Below are positions 11,941 to 24,517 of a stretch of DNA of 64,000 bases, piece by piece; within the stretch, counting starts at the first letter, position 1; every line of letters starts with the position of its first letter. The notes beneath the pieces are model-generated. The model was not told the DNA's origin, did not search any database, and saw nothing but the letters and a program-made list of their open reading frames with translations. This DNA is from Rheum nobile. Its lineage: Eukaryota; Streptophyta; Magnoliopsida; Caryophyllales; Polygonaceae. The stretch is taken from the NCBI GenBank assembly GCA_027886185.1, contig WOAB01000142.1, forward strand, positions 2,108,001 to 2,172,000, in the 5' to 3' direction. Position numbers and translations under genes: made by a program.

Positions 11941-14900
11941 TGTTAGAAAGTGAACTTTTGGGAACGTCAGTTCCCTACTATAGTTCCCTTCCTCAGTTTT
12001 CCTAGTTTTAATAATGACAAACATCATTGCTATTAATGTTTCTATTAGTATGATAAACAGAGAACTTAGAACTCGGAAAGCAAGGAACAGAGACGCTATC
12101 GCCAGACTTGGGAAATGGCGAAAGGAACCCAAGCTAGTCGACGCCAGAAACACTTGAAGAATTATGTGAAGGCGGCGGCGAGCTGTTTTAGGGTAGATCT
12201 TAGTTAGAGAGAGAGCTAAAGATTCTATCCGATTTCCATATATAAATAGGAGCGTAAAAGATTATCTTTCATGGAAACAAAGTTGTAAAAATCGGTAAAG
12301 ATAATATTTGGTAACAAATGTTATCTTTAAAGATTTCTTTTGATTATTTTATTTATATGATTCGGTTATTGAAGATTCACTATCTCATTAACTAAATCAT
12401 ATAAGTAAAGCGGTCAAACCTCTCTCATTTCATCACGCATTAGCTTATTTATCTCTCTAAATTCTCTGTGCTACTCATCTAACTGACTCTTTTCGATGAT
12501 GTCCAAAGGGGGAATGAACCTGGCAATCTGGAACTCATAGGATGAAAGGAAATCTAATCTAGTTGTTTCATTAAGGGGGAACTAAGGAACTAGATCTGGT
12601 GTTAAGGGGGAATATGCAATTCACAAATGATTATTCTACATCTAGCCATATTCTGTTCTTTCTCACATATTATTCATGCCTATTTTGATATGCCAGTTCT
12701 ACATGTTTGTCATCATCAAAAAGGGGGAAATTATTAGAAAGTGAACTTTTGGGAACTTCAGTTCCCTACTATAGTTCTCTTCCTCAGTTTTCCTAGTTTT
12801 GATAATGACAAACATCATTGCTATTAATGTTTCTATTAGTAAGATAAACATGGAACTTAGAACTCGGAAAGCAAGGAACAGAGACGCTATCGCCAGACTT
12901 GGGAAATGGCGAAAGGAACCCAAGCTAGTCGACGCCAGAAACACTTGAAGAATTATGTGAAGGCGGCGGCGAGCTGTTTTAGGGTAGATCTTAGTTAGAG
13001 AGAGAGCTAAAGATTCTATCCGGTTTCCATATATAATAGGAGCGTAAAAGATTATCTTTCATGGAAACAAAGTTGTAAAAATCGGTAAAGATAATATTTG
13101 GTAACAAATGTTATCTTTAAAGATTTCTTTTGATTATTTTATTTATATGATTCGGTTATTGAAGATTCACTATCTCATTAACTAAATCATATAAGTAAAG
13201 CGGTCAAACCTCTCTCATTTCATCACGCATTAGCTTATTTATCTCTCTAAATTCTCTGTGCTACTCATCTAACTGACTCTTTTCGATGATGTACAAAGGG
13301 GGAATGAACCTGGCAATCTGGAACTCATAGGATGAAAGGAAATCTAATCTAGTTGTTTCATTAAGGGGGAACTAAGGAACTAGATCTGGTGTTAAGGGGG
13401 AATATGCAATTCACAAATGATTATTCTACATCTAGCCATATTCTGTTCTTTCTCAAATATTATTCATGCCTATTTTGATATGCCAGTTCTACATGTTTGT
13501 CATCATCAAAAAGGGGGAAATTGTTAGAAAGTGAACTTTTGGGAACTTCAGTTCCCTACTATAGTTCCCTTCCTCAGTTTTTCTAGTTTTGATAATGACA
13601 AACATCATTGCTATTAATGTTTCTATTAGTAAGATAAACATGGAACTTAGAACTCAAAAAGCAAGGAACAGAGATGCTATCGCCAGACTTGGGAAATGGC
13701 GAAAGGAACCCAAGCTAGTCGACGCCAGAAACACTTGAAGAATTATGTGAAGGCGGCGGCGAGCTGTTTTAGGGTAGATCTTAGTTAGAGAGAGAGCTAA
13801 AGATTCTATCCGGTTTCCATATATAAATAGGAGCGTAAAAGATTATCTTTCATGGAAACAAAGTTGTAAAAATCGGTAAAGATAATATTTGGTAACAAAT
13901 GTTATCTTTAAAGATTTCTTTTGATTATTTTATTTATATGATTCGGTTATTGAAGATTCACTATCTCATTAACTAAATCATATAAGTAAAGCGGTCAAAC
14001 CTCTCTCATTTCATCACGCATTAGCTTATTTATCTCTCTAAATTCTCTGTGCTACTCATCTAACTGACTCTTTTCGATGATGTCCAAAGGGGGAATGAAC
14101 CTGGCAATCTGGAACTCATAGGATGAAAGGAAATCTAATCTAGTTGTTTCATTAAGGGGGAACTAAGGAACTAGATCTGGTGTTAAGGGGGAATATGCAA
14201 TTCACAAATGATTATTCTACATCTAGCCATATTCTGTTCTTTCTCACATATTATTCATGCCTATTTTGATATGCCAGTTCTACATGTTTGTCATCATCAA
14301 AAAGGGGGAAATTGTTAGAAAGTGAACTTTTGGGAACTTCAGTTCCCTACTATAGTTCCCTTCCTCAGTTTTTCTAGTTTTGATAATGACAAACATCATT
14401 GCTATTAATGTTTCTATTAGTAAGATAAACATGGAACTTAGAACTCAAAAAGCAAGGAACAGAGATGCTATCGCCAGACTTGGGAAATGGCGAAAGGAAC
14501 CCAAGCTAGTCGACGCCAGAAACACTTGAAGAATTATGTGAAGGCGGCGGCGAGCTGTTTTAGGGTAGATCTTAGTTAGAGAGAGAGCTAAAGATTCTAT
14601 CCGGTTTCCATATATAAATAGGAGCGTAAAAGATTATCTTTCATGGAAACAAAGTTGTAAAAATCGGTAAAGATAATATTTGGTAACAAATGTTATCTTT
14701 AAAGATTTCTTTTGATTATTTTATTTATATGATTCGGTTATTGAAGATTCACTATCTCATTAACTAAATCATATAAGTAAAGCGGTCAAACCTCTCTCAT
14801 TTCATCACGCATTAGCTTATTTATCTCTCTAAATTCTCTGTGCTACTCATCTAACTGACTCTTTTCGATGATGTCCAAAGGGGGAATGAACCTGGCAATC

Positions 14901-17900
14901 TGGAACTCATAGGATGAAAGGAAATCTAATCTAGTTGTTTCATTAAGGGGGAACTAAGGAACTAGATCTGGTGTTAAGGGGGAATATGCAATTCACAAAT
15001 GATTATTCTACATCTAGCCATATTCTGTTCTTTCTCACATATTATTCATGCCTATTTTGATATGCCAGTTCTACATGTTTGTCATCATCAAAAAGGGGGA
15101 AATTGTTAGAAAGTGAACTTTTGGGAACTTCAGTTCCCTACTATAGTTCCCTTCCTCAGTTTTTCTAGTTTTGATAATGACAAACATCATTGCTATTAAT
15201 GTTTCTATTAGTAAGATAAACATGGAACTTAGAACTCAAAAAGCAAGGAACAGAGATGCTATCGCCAGACTTGGGAAATGGCGAAAGGAACCCAAGCTAG
15301 TCGACGCCAGAAACACTTGAAGAATTATGTGAAGGCGGCGGCGAGCTGTTTTAGGGTAGATCTTAGTTAGAGAGAGAGCTAAAGATTCTATCCGGTTTCC
15401 ATATATAATAGGAGCGTAAAATATTATCTTTCATGGAAACAAAGTTGTAAAAATCGGTAAAGATAATATTTGGTAACAAATGTTATCTTTAAAGATTTCT
15501 TTTGATTATTTTATTTATATGATTCGGTTATTGAAGATTCACTATCTCATTAACTAAATCATATAAGTAAAGCGGTCAAACCTCTCTCATTTCATCACGC
15601 ATTAGCTTATTTATCTCTCTAAATTCTCTGTGCTACTCATCTAACTGACTCTTTTCGATGATGTCCAAAGGGGGAATGAACCTGGCAATCTGGAACTCAT
15701 AGGATGAAAGGAAATCTAATCTAGTTGTTTTATTAAGGGGGAACTAAGGAACTAGATCTGGTGTTAAGGGGGAATATGCAATTCACAAATGATTATTCTA
15801 CATCTAGCCATATTCTGTTCTTTCTCACATATTATTCATGCCTATTTTGATATGCCAGTTCTACATGTTTGTCATCATCAAAAAGGGGGAAATTGTTAGA
15901 AAGTGAACTTTTGGGAACTTCAGTTCCCTACTATAGTTCCCTTCCTCACTTTTCCTAGTTTTGATAATGACAAACATCATTGCTATTAATGTTTCTATTA
16001 GTAAGATAAACATGGAACTTAGAACTCGAAAAGCAAGGAACAGAGACGCTATCGCCAGACTTGGGAAATGGCGAAAGGAACCCAAGCTAGTCGACGCCAA
16101 AAACACTTGAAGAATTATGTGAAGGCGACGGCGAGCTGTTTTAGGGTAGATCTTAGTTAGAGAGAGAGCTAAAGATTCTATCCGGTTTCCATATATAATA
16201 GGAGCGTAAAAGATTATCTTTCATGGAAACAAAGTTGTAAAAATCGGTAAAGATAATATTTGGTAACAAATGTTATCTTTAAAGATTTCTTTTGATTATT
16301 TTATTTATATGATTCGGTTATTGAAGATTCACTATCTCATTAACTAAATCATATAAGTAAAGCGGTCAAACCTCTCTCATTTCATCACGCATTAGCTTAT
16401 TTATCTCTCTAAATTCTCTGTGCTACTCATCTAACTGACTCTTTTCGATGATGTCCAAAGGGGGAATGAACCTGTCAATCTGGAACTCATAGGATGAAAG
16501 GAAATCTAATCTAGTTGTTTCATTAAGGGGGAACTAAGGAACTAGATCTGGTGTTAAGGGGGAATATGCAATTCACAAATGATTATTCTACATCTAGCCA
16601 TATTCTGTTCTTTCTCACATATTATTCATGCCTATTTTGATATGCCAGTTCTACATGTTTGTCATCATCAAAAAGGGGGAAATTGTTAGAAAGTGAACTT
16701 TTGGGAACTTCAGTTCCCTACTATAGTTCCCTTCCTCAGTTTTCCTAGTTTTGATAATGACAAACATCATTGCTATTAATGTTTCTATTAGTAAGATAAA
16801 CATGGAACTTAGAACTCGGAAAGCAAGGAACAGAGACGCTATCGCCAGACTTGGGAAATGGCGAAAGGAACCCAAGCTAGTCGACGCCAGAAACACTTGA
16901 AGAATTATGTGAAGGCGGCAGCGAGCTGTTTTAGGGTAGATCTTAGTTAGAGAGAGAGCTAAAGATTCTATCCGGTTTCCATATATAATAGGAGCGTAAA
17001 AGATTATATTTCATGGAAACAAAGTTGTAAAAATCGGTAAAGATAATATTTGATAACAAATGTTATCTTTAAAGATTTCTTTTGATTATTTTATTTATAT
17101 GATTCGGTTATTGAAGATTCACTATCTCATTAACTAAATCATATAAGTAAAGCGGTCAAACCTCTCTCATTTCATCACGCATTAGCTTATTTATCTCTCT
17201 AAATTCTCTGTGCTACTCATCTAACTGACTCTTTTCGATGATGTCCAAAGGGGGAATGAACCTGGCAATCTAGAACTCATAGGATGAAAGGAAATCTAAT
17301 CTAGTTGTTTCATTAAGGGGGAACTAAGGAACTAGATCTGGTGTTAAGGGAGAATATGCAATTCACAAATGATTATTCTACATCTAGCCATATTCTGTTC
17401 TTTCTCACATATTATTCATGCCTATTTTGATATGCCAGTTCTACATGTTTGTCATCATCAAAAAGGGGGAAATTGTTAGAAAGTGAACTTTTGGGAACTT
17501 CAGTTCCCTACTATAGTTCCCTTCCTCAGTTTTCCTAGTTTTGATAATGACAAACATCATTGCTATTAATGTTTCTATTAGTATGATAAACATGGAACTT
17601 AGAACTCGGAAAGCAAGGAACAGAGACGCTATCGCCAGACTTGGGAAATGGCGAAAGGAACCCAAGCTAGTCGACGCCAGAAACACTTGAAGAATTATGT
17701 GAAGGCGGCGGCGAGCTGTTTTAGGGTAGATCTTAGTTAGAGAGAGAGCTAAAGATTCTATCCGGTTTCCATATATAATAGGAGCGTAAAATATTATCTT
17801 TCATGGAAACAAAGTTGTAAAAATCGGTAAAGATAATATTTGGTAACAAATGTTATCTTTAAAGATTTCTTTTGATTATTTTATTTATATGATTCGGTTA

Positions 17901-17974
17901 TTGAAGATTCACTATCTCATTAACTAAATCATATAAGTAAAGCGGTCAAACCTCTCTCATTTCATCACGCATTA
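11941..17974 (+). repeat. LTR-derived tandem array, eight ~790-bp units
   Basis: TGTTAGAAAGTGAAC starts at about 11941, 12733, 13523, 14314, 15105, 15895, 16685 and 17475, giving periods of 791, 790, 791, 791, 790, 790 and 790. Each unit is about 500-535 bases of LTR (from TGTTAG to CATCACGCATTA) joined to about 260 bases that look like the 3' end of a retrotransposon interior, ending in the purine tract AAAAAGGGGGAAAT just before the next TGTTAG. The eighth unit leaves the pattern after CATCACGCATTA (17974) and runs on into a complete LTR. Units are nearly identical. The one-base length difference is TATAAATAGG (units 1, 3, 4) against TATAATAGG (units 2, 5-8), which lies at the likely TATA box of the LTR. 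Open frames recurring on the minus strand here are repeat copies, not genes. Confidence 0.9.
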
Positions 17975-18318
17975 ACGAAAAGAATCTTTCTAAAGTGAAG
18001 AAGAAGAATTGTGCTGTGTTCTTTGAAGAAGAACGAAGTAAGTTACTTGCTTGTTACTTGGTTAGGTTGAACTAGGTAGAGAGTCCTTAGTGTGTCTAAG
18101 ACTTTAATCTGTGTGTTCTATTCTAGTTGATTGTAACCGAAGTATTAATACAAGAAGTAGACTTTGAAATCCTCTTGCAAAAGGGGTAGTGGGTTTTATC
18201 CTGGATAACTAGTTGGTTATCAAAGGTTCCCACTCTAAGGAACTTGTCTTGAATCTATTCGTGTTTACTTATTCCGCTGCTTAGGGAACTGAACTTTCAG
18301 TTCCCTCGATAACTAACA
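17475..18318 (+). mobile_element. Complete LTR ending the array
   Basis: This 844-base stretch begins TGTTAG and ends CTAACA, the inverted TG...CA ends expected of an LTR. Its first ~500 bases are the eighth array unit and the rest is unique. A TATA-like ATATAATAGG lies about 295 bases in. It is preceded by a purine-rich tract, as a 3' LTR would be, but no primer-binding site or gag-pol follows. Confidence 0.7.
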
Positions 18319-18558
18319 ACGGAACAAGTAAACACGAACAAATTCAAGACAAGTTCCTTAGAGTGAGAACCTTTGATAACCAACTAGTTATCCAGGATAA
18401 AACCCACTACCCCTTTTACAATAGGATTTCAAAGTCTACTTCTTGTATTAATACTTCGGTTACAATCAACTAGAATAGAACACACAGATTAAAGTCTTAG
18501 ACACACTAAGGACTCTCTACCTAGTTCAACCTAACCAAGTAACAAGCAAGTAACTTAC
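18038..18558. repeat. Long foldback: inverted partial LTR copy
   Basis: The arm 18038-18276 (starting GTAAGTTACTTGC) is repeated in reverse complement at 18321-18558 (ending GCAAGTAACTTAC), with few mismatches over ~240 bases. The ~44-base centre itself contains the near-palindrome GGGAACTGAAC...TTCAGTTCCC. The right arm is a reversed copy of the 3' part of the LTR lacking its last ~42 bases. LINE sequence resumes immediately after it. Confidence 0.88.
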
Positions 18559-18569
18559 AATAACTCTTC

Positions 18570-19494
18570 TAAGATTCATTGGCTCAGGTGGAAACGCATG
18601 TGCATTCCTAAATCACAAGGTGGTCTGGGTTTTAGGAATATGGAAAACTTCAATCGAGCCATGCTTGCCAAACAATGTTGGCGTCTCCTCCAAGACCCAA
18701 CGACCCTTCTTGCACATCTCCTGAAGGCCAAGGATGTCGAACTAGCTGGTAGGGGCTCTTCTTCTCGGAGTGTTACTACTGAACAAGGATGGAAGAAGTT
18801 ATGGAAGCTGAATGTTTCGCCCAGGGTTCGATCGTTTGTCTGGCGAGCGTGCAAGGAAATTCTTCCGACTAAGCTGAACCTGTTTAGAAGAAGGGTGACT
18901 GAGGATGATTTGTGTGCCTTTTGTGGACGGCTTGAATCAAATATTCACGCCTTGATGCACTGCCCTGCTGCTCGGCTGGTTTGGCGTTTGACTGATTCTT
19001 TCCAAGCTTGGGGGCTTCGTTCGAATTCAGTCGTTGATTTTCTTGAGCACATCAGTAACCACTTCAAAATGGGTGAATTGGAGCTCTGGGCAGTTGTGCT
19101 CTGGAATGTTTGGCGGGCCCGTAACATACGTATTTTTGAGGGCCTTGAGACTGATCCTTCTCGTTTAGTGTCGGAGTGCTCGACGCTGGTACATGAGTTT
19201 CAATCGAGCAAACTTCAAGACCGACTTTGATATCCAAACTGCGGAGAAGATGCACCTGGAAAGGTGCGTTCGGGTGGTTGCTCGCTCAGATTCTGAAGTT
19301 GCAAAGCGAGTTCTCCTCGTGTGTTTGGCTCCATGTCCGTCATTTGGGCAACAGACCGGCTCACTTCCTAGCTAGTTTAAAGCCTTGTGTTTCTTTTCAT
19401 TGTCCTTTTGATTCAGCTTTATTTCCTGAACTTAATAGTTTGTTAGCTGTTGACCATTCTTAATACAATAAATGTTCTCTACTAAAAAAAAAAA
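18570..19494 (+). pseudogene. LINE ORF2, C-terminal part and 3' tail
   Basis: The frame resumes with HWLRWKRMCIPKSQGGLGFRN, cut here to its recognisable core CIPKSQGGLGFRN, then WKKLWKLNVSPRVRSFVWRA and the cysteine/histidine motif CAFCGRLESNIHALMHCPA of the zf-RVT region (about residues 90-130 of this piece). After 19230 the frame shifts. The end of an RNase H-like segment (HLGNRPAHFLASL) follows in another frame, so most of the RNase H domain is deleted. AATAAA at about 19467 and an A11 tail at 19484-19494 mark the 3' end. It is probably the same LINE as 10857-11940, split by the array, with ~1 kb of RT missing. Confidence 0.8.
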
Positions 19495-19581
19495 GGTAGG
19501 CCTTGGAAGAAAAAGGAAAGAAAGTAAAAGGGTTTTATAGTAAAAAAAATATAAAAGTGTGAAGTAGATATACATTGTAGT

Positions 19582-20187
19582 GTGAAGAACATCACTTATG
19601 TATATAAACTTTTCAAAATTGATGCTTCAGTCAAACAAAATGGTTCAACACACATTGGATATGTATTTCGTAACCATTTGGGTGAGGTGGTCTACTTGGA
19701 TCACATGCAGATTTTCTGCTCCTCACCTATTAAAGCTGAGGTTTTGGCCGCTCTTGAGAGCCTTCGTAGGGCTATTTCGTTTCTCTTTACACGAATAGTT
19801 CTCGAATGAGATAACCTTTCGGTCATTAATTCGATCTGTGGAATTTGGAAAATTCCATGGAAATTCTCTCCGATAATTATGGAAATTAGATCTCTTTTAT
19901 ATAGTTTAGATTATTTTCAGGTTCATCATTGCTACCGAAAGTCTAATAAAGCAGCTGATTTCCTGGCTTCAACAACCATCCCTTCCACTATTCTGCACAA
20001 TGCGATTAATGAGTTCCTTTCGAAGATTCAAGATCTGATCCAGCAGCTTCGAGTGCGACAAAACTACTTAGATGTGAGAACAAGCGTCTCATTGGATTGT
20101 AAATCCTTTGTTAAAATCATCCGTTGTGATGATTTAGGTATGCCTTCTGGTTTGTAAGGATACCTTCTGTTCGCCTGTAAAAAAAAA
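19582..20187 (+). pseudogene. Second LINE 3' fragment: RNase H domain
   Basis: Two in-phase pieces read as a plant LINE-type RNase H: KIDASVKQNGSTHIGYVFRN (first Asp of the catalytic set), SSPIKAEVLAALESL (the Glu), then after a stop at 19807 DNLSVINSI (second Asp) and YRKSNKAADFLA near the end. An A-run at 20179-20187 is its tail. It is separate from the preceding LINE, which already ends in its own A tail at 19494. 5' truncated and interrupted, so not functional. Confidence 0.7.
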
Positions 20188-20331
20188 ACTTTTCAAAATT
20201 GAGCTCAATTAAATGTCAGGGGCTATCTTCCTACTTCTCAAATGGATAGAAGACTTGGTGAAGTTTTCAAGTTTTTTCTATGTGCAAATCCGATTGCATG
20301 GAAAATAAGCCTTACGTTTGGGCTGGCCCAT

Positions 20332-20336
20332 ATGCA
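20332..20336. other. Target-site duplication ATGCA, left of Copia
   Basis: ATGCA directly precedes the left LTR (20337), and the same five bases follow the right LTR at 27612-27616. Confidence 0.9.
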
Positions 20337-21021
20337 TGTTGGGATTTTAGATGCGTAAAGCGGAATTTCAGGAAACGATTTCCTAACATCTAACCAAGGA
20401 TCTCATGCATAAACCAAATAGATCATAGATATGAAGAATCAAATACCTTTTGATGCGTGTTTCAATCTGCTGGAATGGAGAGAATTGAGCCTCATGTGTG
20501 ACTCCTCTATTTGGTCCACCCGAGCTTGGATCTGGATTGCCTGGGACTCGGTTGCTAGAGCGAGGAACGAAGGCGAACGAGGGAGAGAGCAAGGGAGGAG
20601 TATGGCTGCCTTGGGTAAAAGATGGATTAGGGTTTTCTCCTAGAAAGCCCTCCTTTTATATTACCATGTGTAGATATCTTATTTCCTAAATAAGTATATA
20701 TCTTATTATTAATAATAACTCTTTATTATTAACAAACCTTATCTCCCAAGTTATATCATATATAACTTTATACTATATACTTTATATAATATGTCTCCCA
20801 ATAAACTGATCCAGTCCAAACTCTAAGGGTGTGACCTCGTAGGACCCGATAACAATAGCAATAGACTTTATGACATACTCTATAACATATAGTCTATAAA
20901 TTATAGTTGGCTTCTAGCAAAGCACTATGACTACCTAAAATCATCAGATTAAATATCTCCATAAATGGTCCCACTTCATAATCAGTAATTGCACCTTTGA
21001 TTAAAGGACACAATTCCTTCA
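20337..21021 (-). repeat. 3' LTR of the Copia element
   Basis: The 685-base LTR is left-most on the plus strand. The purine tract lies at about 21022-21032, and ATGCA flanks it on the outside. Confidence 0.93.
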
Positions 21022-22111
21022 ATCTCCCACTTGTCCTTAAAACAAGTGTGCAATGTTAAAATTCCTTTGTCACTTAGTGTCTTATTTGACTATATGATGA
21101 AACTCATCTTTACCGCCAAATACGTTTCTTGAACTCTTGAGATCAAACTGTCAGTACAGATGATTACTAATAATCCATCTGAGCATGGCCATGCGTTTTC
21201 ACAGTTCTCACTCTTCAAGTGGCCGAGACACCAATCCTTTCCAAATGTATCATGGTATACATGGAATAGGAGGACATATTCAATCTTGTAAGACTACAGC
21301 TCCCACTCAATTTTTGGCAATCCCAATCACTGTCTTTATAACTGCCTGTTACGGTCAGCGTTTGACAGCGTCAAAGACATACCAGCAGTCAAATGATAAC
21401 TATATCATACTCATGTCTAAGGAACTCACTAATCATGAATAATCCTAGAACTCCGCAGTAAAGTCCCGAGAAATCCTAAGATCGGTCTGTCCGATGTGTA
21501 TCAGTATACACATCTATGTAATCGATTAGACATCTCCATGTCCCTATAACACATGAAACCCGGTGTTATCAATCAATCTCACATATGGTCTTTTGATTAA
21601 GTCATTTGTATCCAAGTTAACAACTTAGACCATGGACTTCTAACAATTTTATAATTTTAGTTCACTTAATGGGGGTTCATTCACCAAAACAGTTTTGATG
21701 AGCCCATTTGATAACTATTAAATTGTTTGGATACTTTATCTAATCCCAAGCAATGATTAAATAATAATATGAAACTCATATATATAAGTCAAGCATAAAT
21801 GTCTGTGATAACAATAAACAAGGTTTATCATAAAACAAACAATGTCTCAAAAGAACTCTCTAATGTGCTTGAGTCCTTTGGCCCGAGTGTAACTGTCATG
21901 CTTGGGCCTAGACATGGGCTTGGTCAAAAAGATCTGCAATGTTGTCGTCTGTGTGCACTTTGCACATCCTCACATCTCCACTATCAACATAGTGTCTGAT
22001 CATGTGGTACTTCCGTAGAACATGTCTGGATTTGGAACTCTTCCAACTGACGGCTCCTTCATTCAGAATGAGGACATATCCAGATTGAGACTCAAAATCA
22101 TTTACGTATAT

Positions 22112-23205
22112 CTAAAAACTTGCATCAATATAGCCATTTACAACCAGCTCGTCATCACCTCCAAATATCAAGAGATCATCCCTAGTCCTTCGTAAGTACT
22201 CCAGAATGTTCTTGGCTGCACACCAATGTGCATCACCCGGGTTTGATTGGTACCTTCTACACATGCTCAAAGCATATGCAACATCTGGGCGAGTACAAGT
22301 CATTGCATACATGATGGATCCTATGGCTGAGGCATAGGGAATCCTGCTCATCATTTCAGCCTCACCAAGTGTCTTAGAACACTGGCTCTTGCTGAGATAT
22401 AAGCCATGCTGCATAGGCAGGAACCTTTTCTTAGAGTTCATCATATTGAATCTATCAAGGACCTTATCTACATAAGTTCCCTGACTTAGACCAATGTCTC
22501 TTAGATCTATCTCTATAGATCTTAATGCCTAGTATGTACTCAGCCTCTCCCAAGTCCTTTATTGAGAAATACTTCTTAAGTCACTCCTTAAATGTCTCCA
22601 GCATAGGAATGTCATTCCCAAAGAGTAATATGTCATCCACATATAGAACTAGGAAGGCCACTTTGCTCCCACTAAACTTCTTGTAGACACAAGGCTCTTC
22701 TTCGCATCTGACGAAATCAAACTTTTTGACCACTTCATCAAAACGAAGATTCCAACTCCTGGATGCTTGCTTAAGTCCATAGATGGACTTCTTAAGCTTG
22801 CATACTCTCCTATGATTTGCCAAATCTCATAATCATAATAAGCGGCAATCACTAGGAGTATCCTAATGGACCTGATCATAACGACCGTGCAAACGTTTCA
22901 TCATAGTCAGTACCATGAACCTGTCTAAATCCTTTGGCAACTAGTCTTGCCTTATAGACAAAAATGTTTCCATCCTTGTCTGTCTTGATCTCAAAGACTC
23001 ATTTGCATCCAATAGGTTTTACCCCATCAGGCAAATCTATCAAGTCCCATACTTGATTCTCAGACATGGATCCATTTCGGATTTCATGGCAACCAACCAT
23101 TTCTCAGAGTCGGGGTCCGCCATCGCTTGCTTATAGGTTGCAGGCTCACCGTTCTCTAAAAGTAGAACGTCAATGCTAGCAGTCAAGACGTAATCCTCAT
23201 AACGC
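22112..23205 (-). pseudogene. Copia reverse transcriptase and RNase H, broken
   Basis: Read on the minus strand. The RT part has VCKLKKSIYGLKQASRSWN, then the catalytic YVDD box in VLYVDDILLFGND (22620-22660). After a stop, DLGEAEYILGIKI follows in pieces. The RNase H part (22112-22444) has PYASAIGSIMYAMTCTRPD and NILEYLRRTRDDLL, standard Copia motifs. The N-terminal RT segment upstream (about 22830-23205) is recognisable only in fragments. Changes of frame and stops mean no full polyprotein can be made. Confidence 0.85.
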
Positions 23206-24305
23206 CTAGGCAGCTAGCTGCCTTAGCTTGTCTGATCTCCAATGTGGTCCAACAATAGGAGAGATTTCAGCTGCTGGGTTGACCACATCTGTATGCGGGA
23301 CCTCAGGTGCTTCATCAACTTGAGGAATTGCATCTTGAACATTTCTCCCACTTGGCTTCTTGGAAAAGAAGTCATTTTCCAAAAAGACACTATCCCGAGC
23401 AACAAACACTTTGTTCTCAACGGGATTGTAGAAATAATATCCCCTTGTTTCCTTGGGATAACCTATAAAGAAGCATTTGTCTGATTTTGGTGCTAGCTTG
23501 TCATATAGTAAACGCTTTACATAAGCTTCGCATCCCCAGACCTTCAGAAATGACAAGCTAGGAACCTTTCCATACCATATCTCATGTGGTGTCTTGTCAA
23601 CTGATCGTGATGGAGTCCTGTTTAGTGTGAACGTAGCAGTGGTGAGGGCATATCCCCAAAAGGATGTAGGAAGATCAGCAAAACTCATCATTGAGCGGAC
23701 CATGTCTAACGATGTCCTGTTCCTCCACTCAGATACGTCATTCAACTGTGGCGTGCCTGGTGGAGTCAGTTGTGTCAAAATGCCACAACTCCTCAAGTGA
23801 TGGTCGAATTCTTGGCTCAGATATTCGCCCCCGCGATCTGATCGGAGTGCCTTTATCTTCTTGCTAGTCTGTGTCTCAACTTCATTCTGGAATTCTTTGA
23901 ACTTTTCAAAGGACTCAGATTTATGCTTCATTAAGTAGATATACCCATATCTACTAAAATCATCAGTAAATGTAATGAAGTGTCGATAGCCTCTCCTTGC
24001 TTATGTGCTCATAGGTCCACATCGGTATGTATGAGAGCTAAGAGCTCAGTAGTCCTCTCACTCGTACCAGTGAAAGGTGACCTTGTCATCTTGCCCATCA
24101 GACATGACTCACATGTTTCAAATGATTCTAAATCAAATGACTTTAGGCTACCAACCATTTGGAGTTCCTTCATGCGTTTGATGCTAATGTGACCCAAGCG
24201 ACAATGCCATAGATTGGCTTCACTTATATTCGACTTTTGCCTCTTTGTATCAACGTTATAAATTTCAGATTTGAGATCCAACATATATAGTCCACTACTA
24301 CTCAC
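23206..24305 (-). pseudogene. Copia pre-integrase and integrase
   Basis: Read on the minus strand. The piece 24009-24305 contains LWHCRLGHISIKRMKEL and CESCLMGK, the His-His-Cys-Cys pre-integrase zinc motif. The piece 23206-23931 has LRSDRGGEYLSQEF with the second catalytic Asp of the DDE core, LTPPGTPQLNDVSEWRNRT with the catalytic Glu, and the Copia-typical KVWGCEAYVK and FIGYPKETRGYYFYNP. A frameshift separates the two pieces. Stops prevent a continuous product. Confidence 0.87.
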
Positions 24306-24517
24306 ATGGGCTTGAGCATAGAAAATGTCATTCTTATAAATGGAAAAACAATTATTAATGACAAATTCATAACTGAAATTGAAATAAAATTCTTAGTAAT
24401 AGATGGAACAAAATAACAATTATAAAGTTCTAAAACTAAGCCAGAAGGTAGAGGTAGACTATAATCTCCAATGGCAAGTGCAGCAACTCTTGCTCCATTT
24501 CCAACACGGAGATCTAT

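Noticed and set aside
12699..17686. Open frames of 81-96 codons recurring on the minus strand (MFLASTSLGSFRHF...) as a possible gene family
   Set aside because: They are the antisense reading of the LTR-derived tandem units. Their number follows the units, and single-base unit variants break them.
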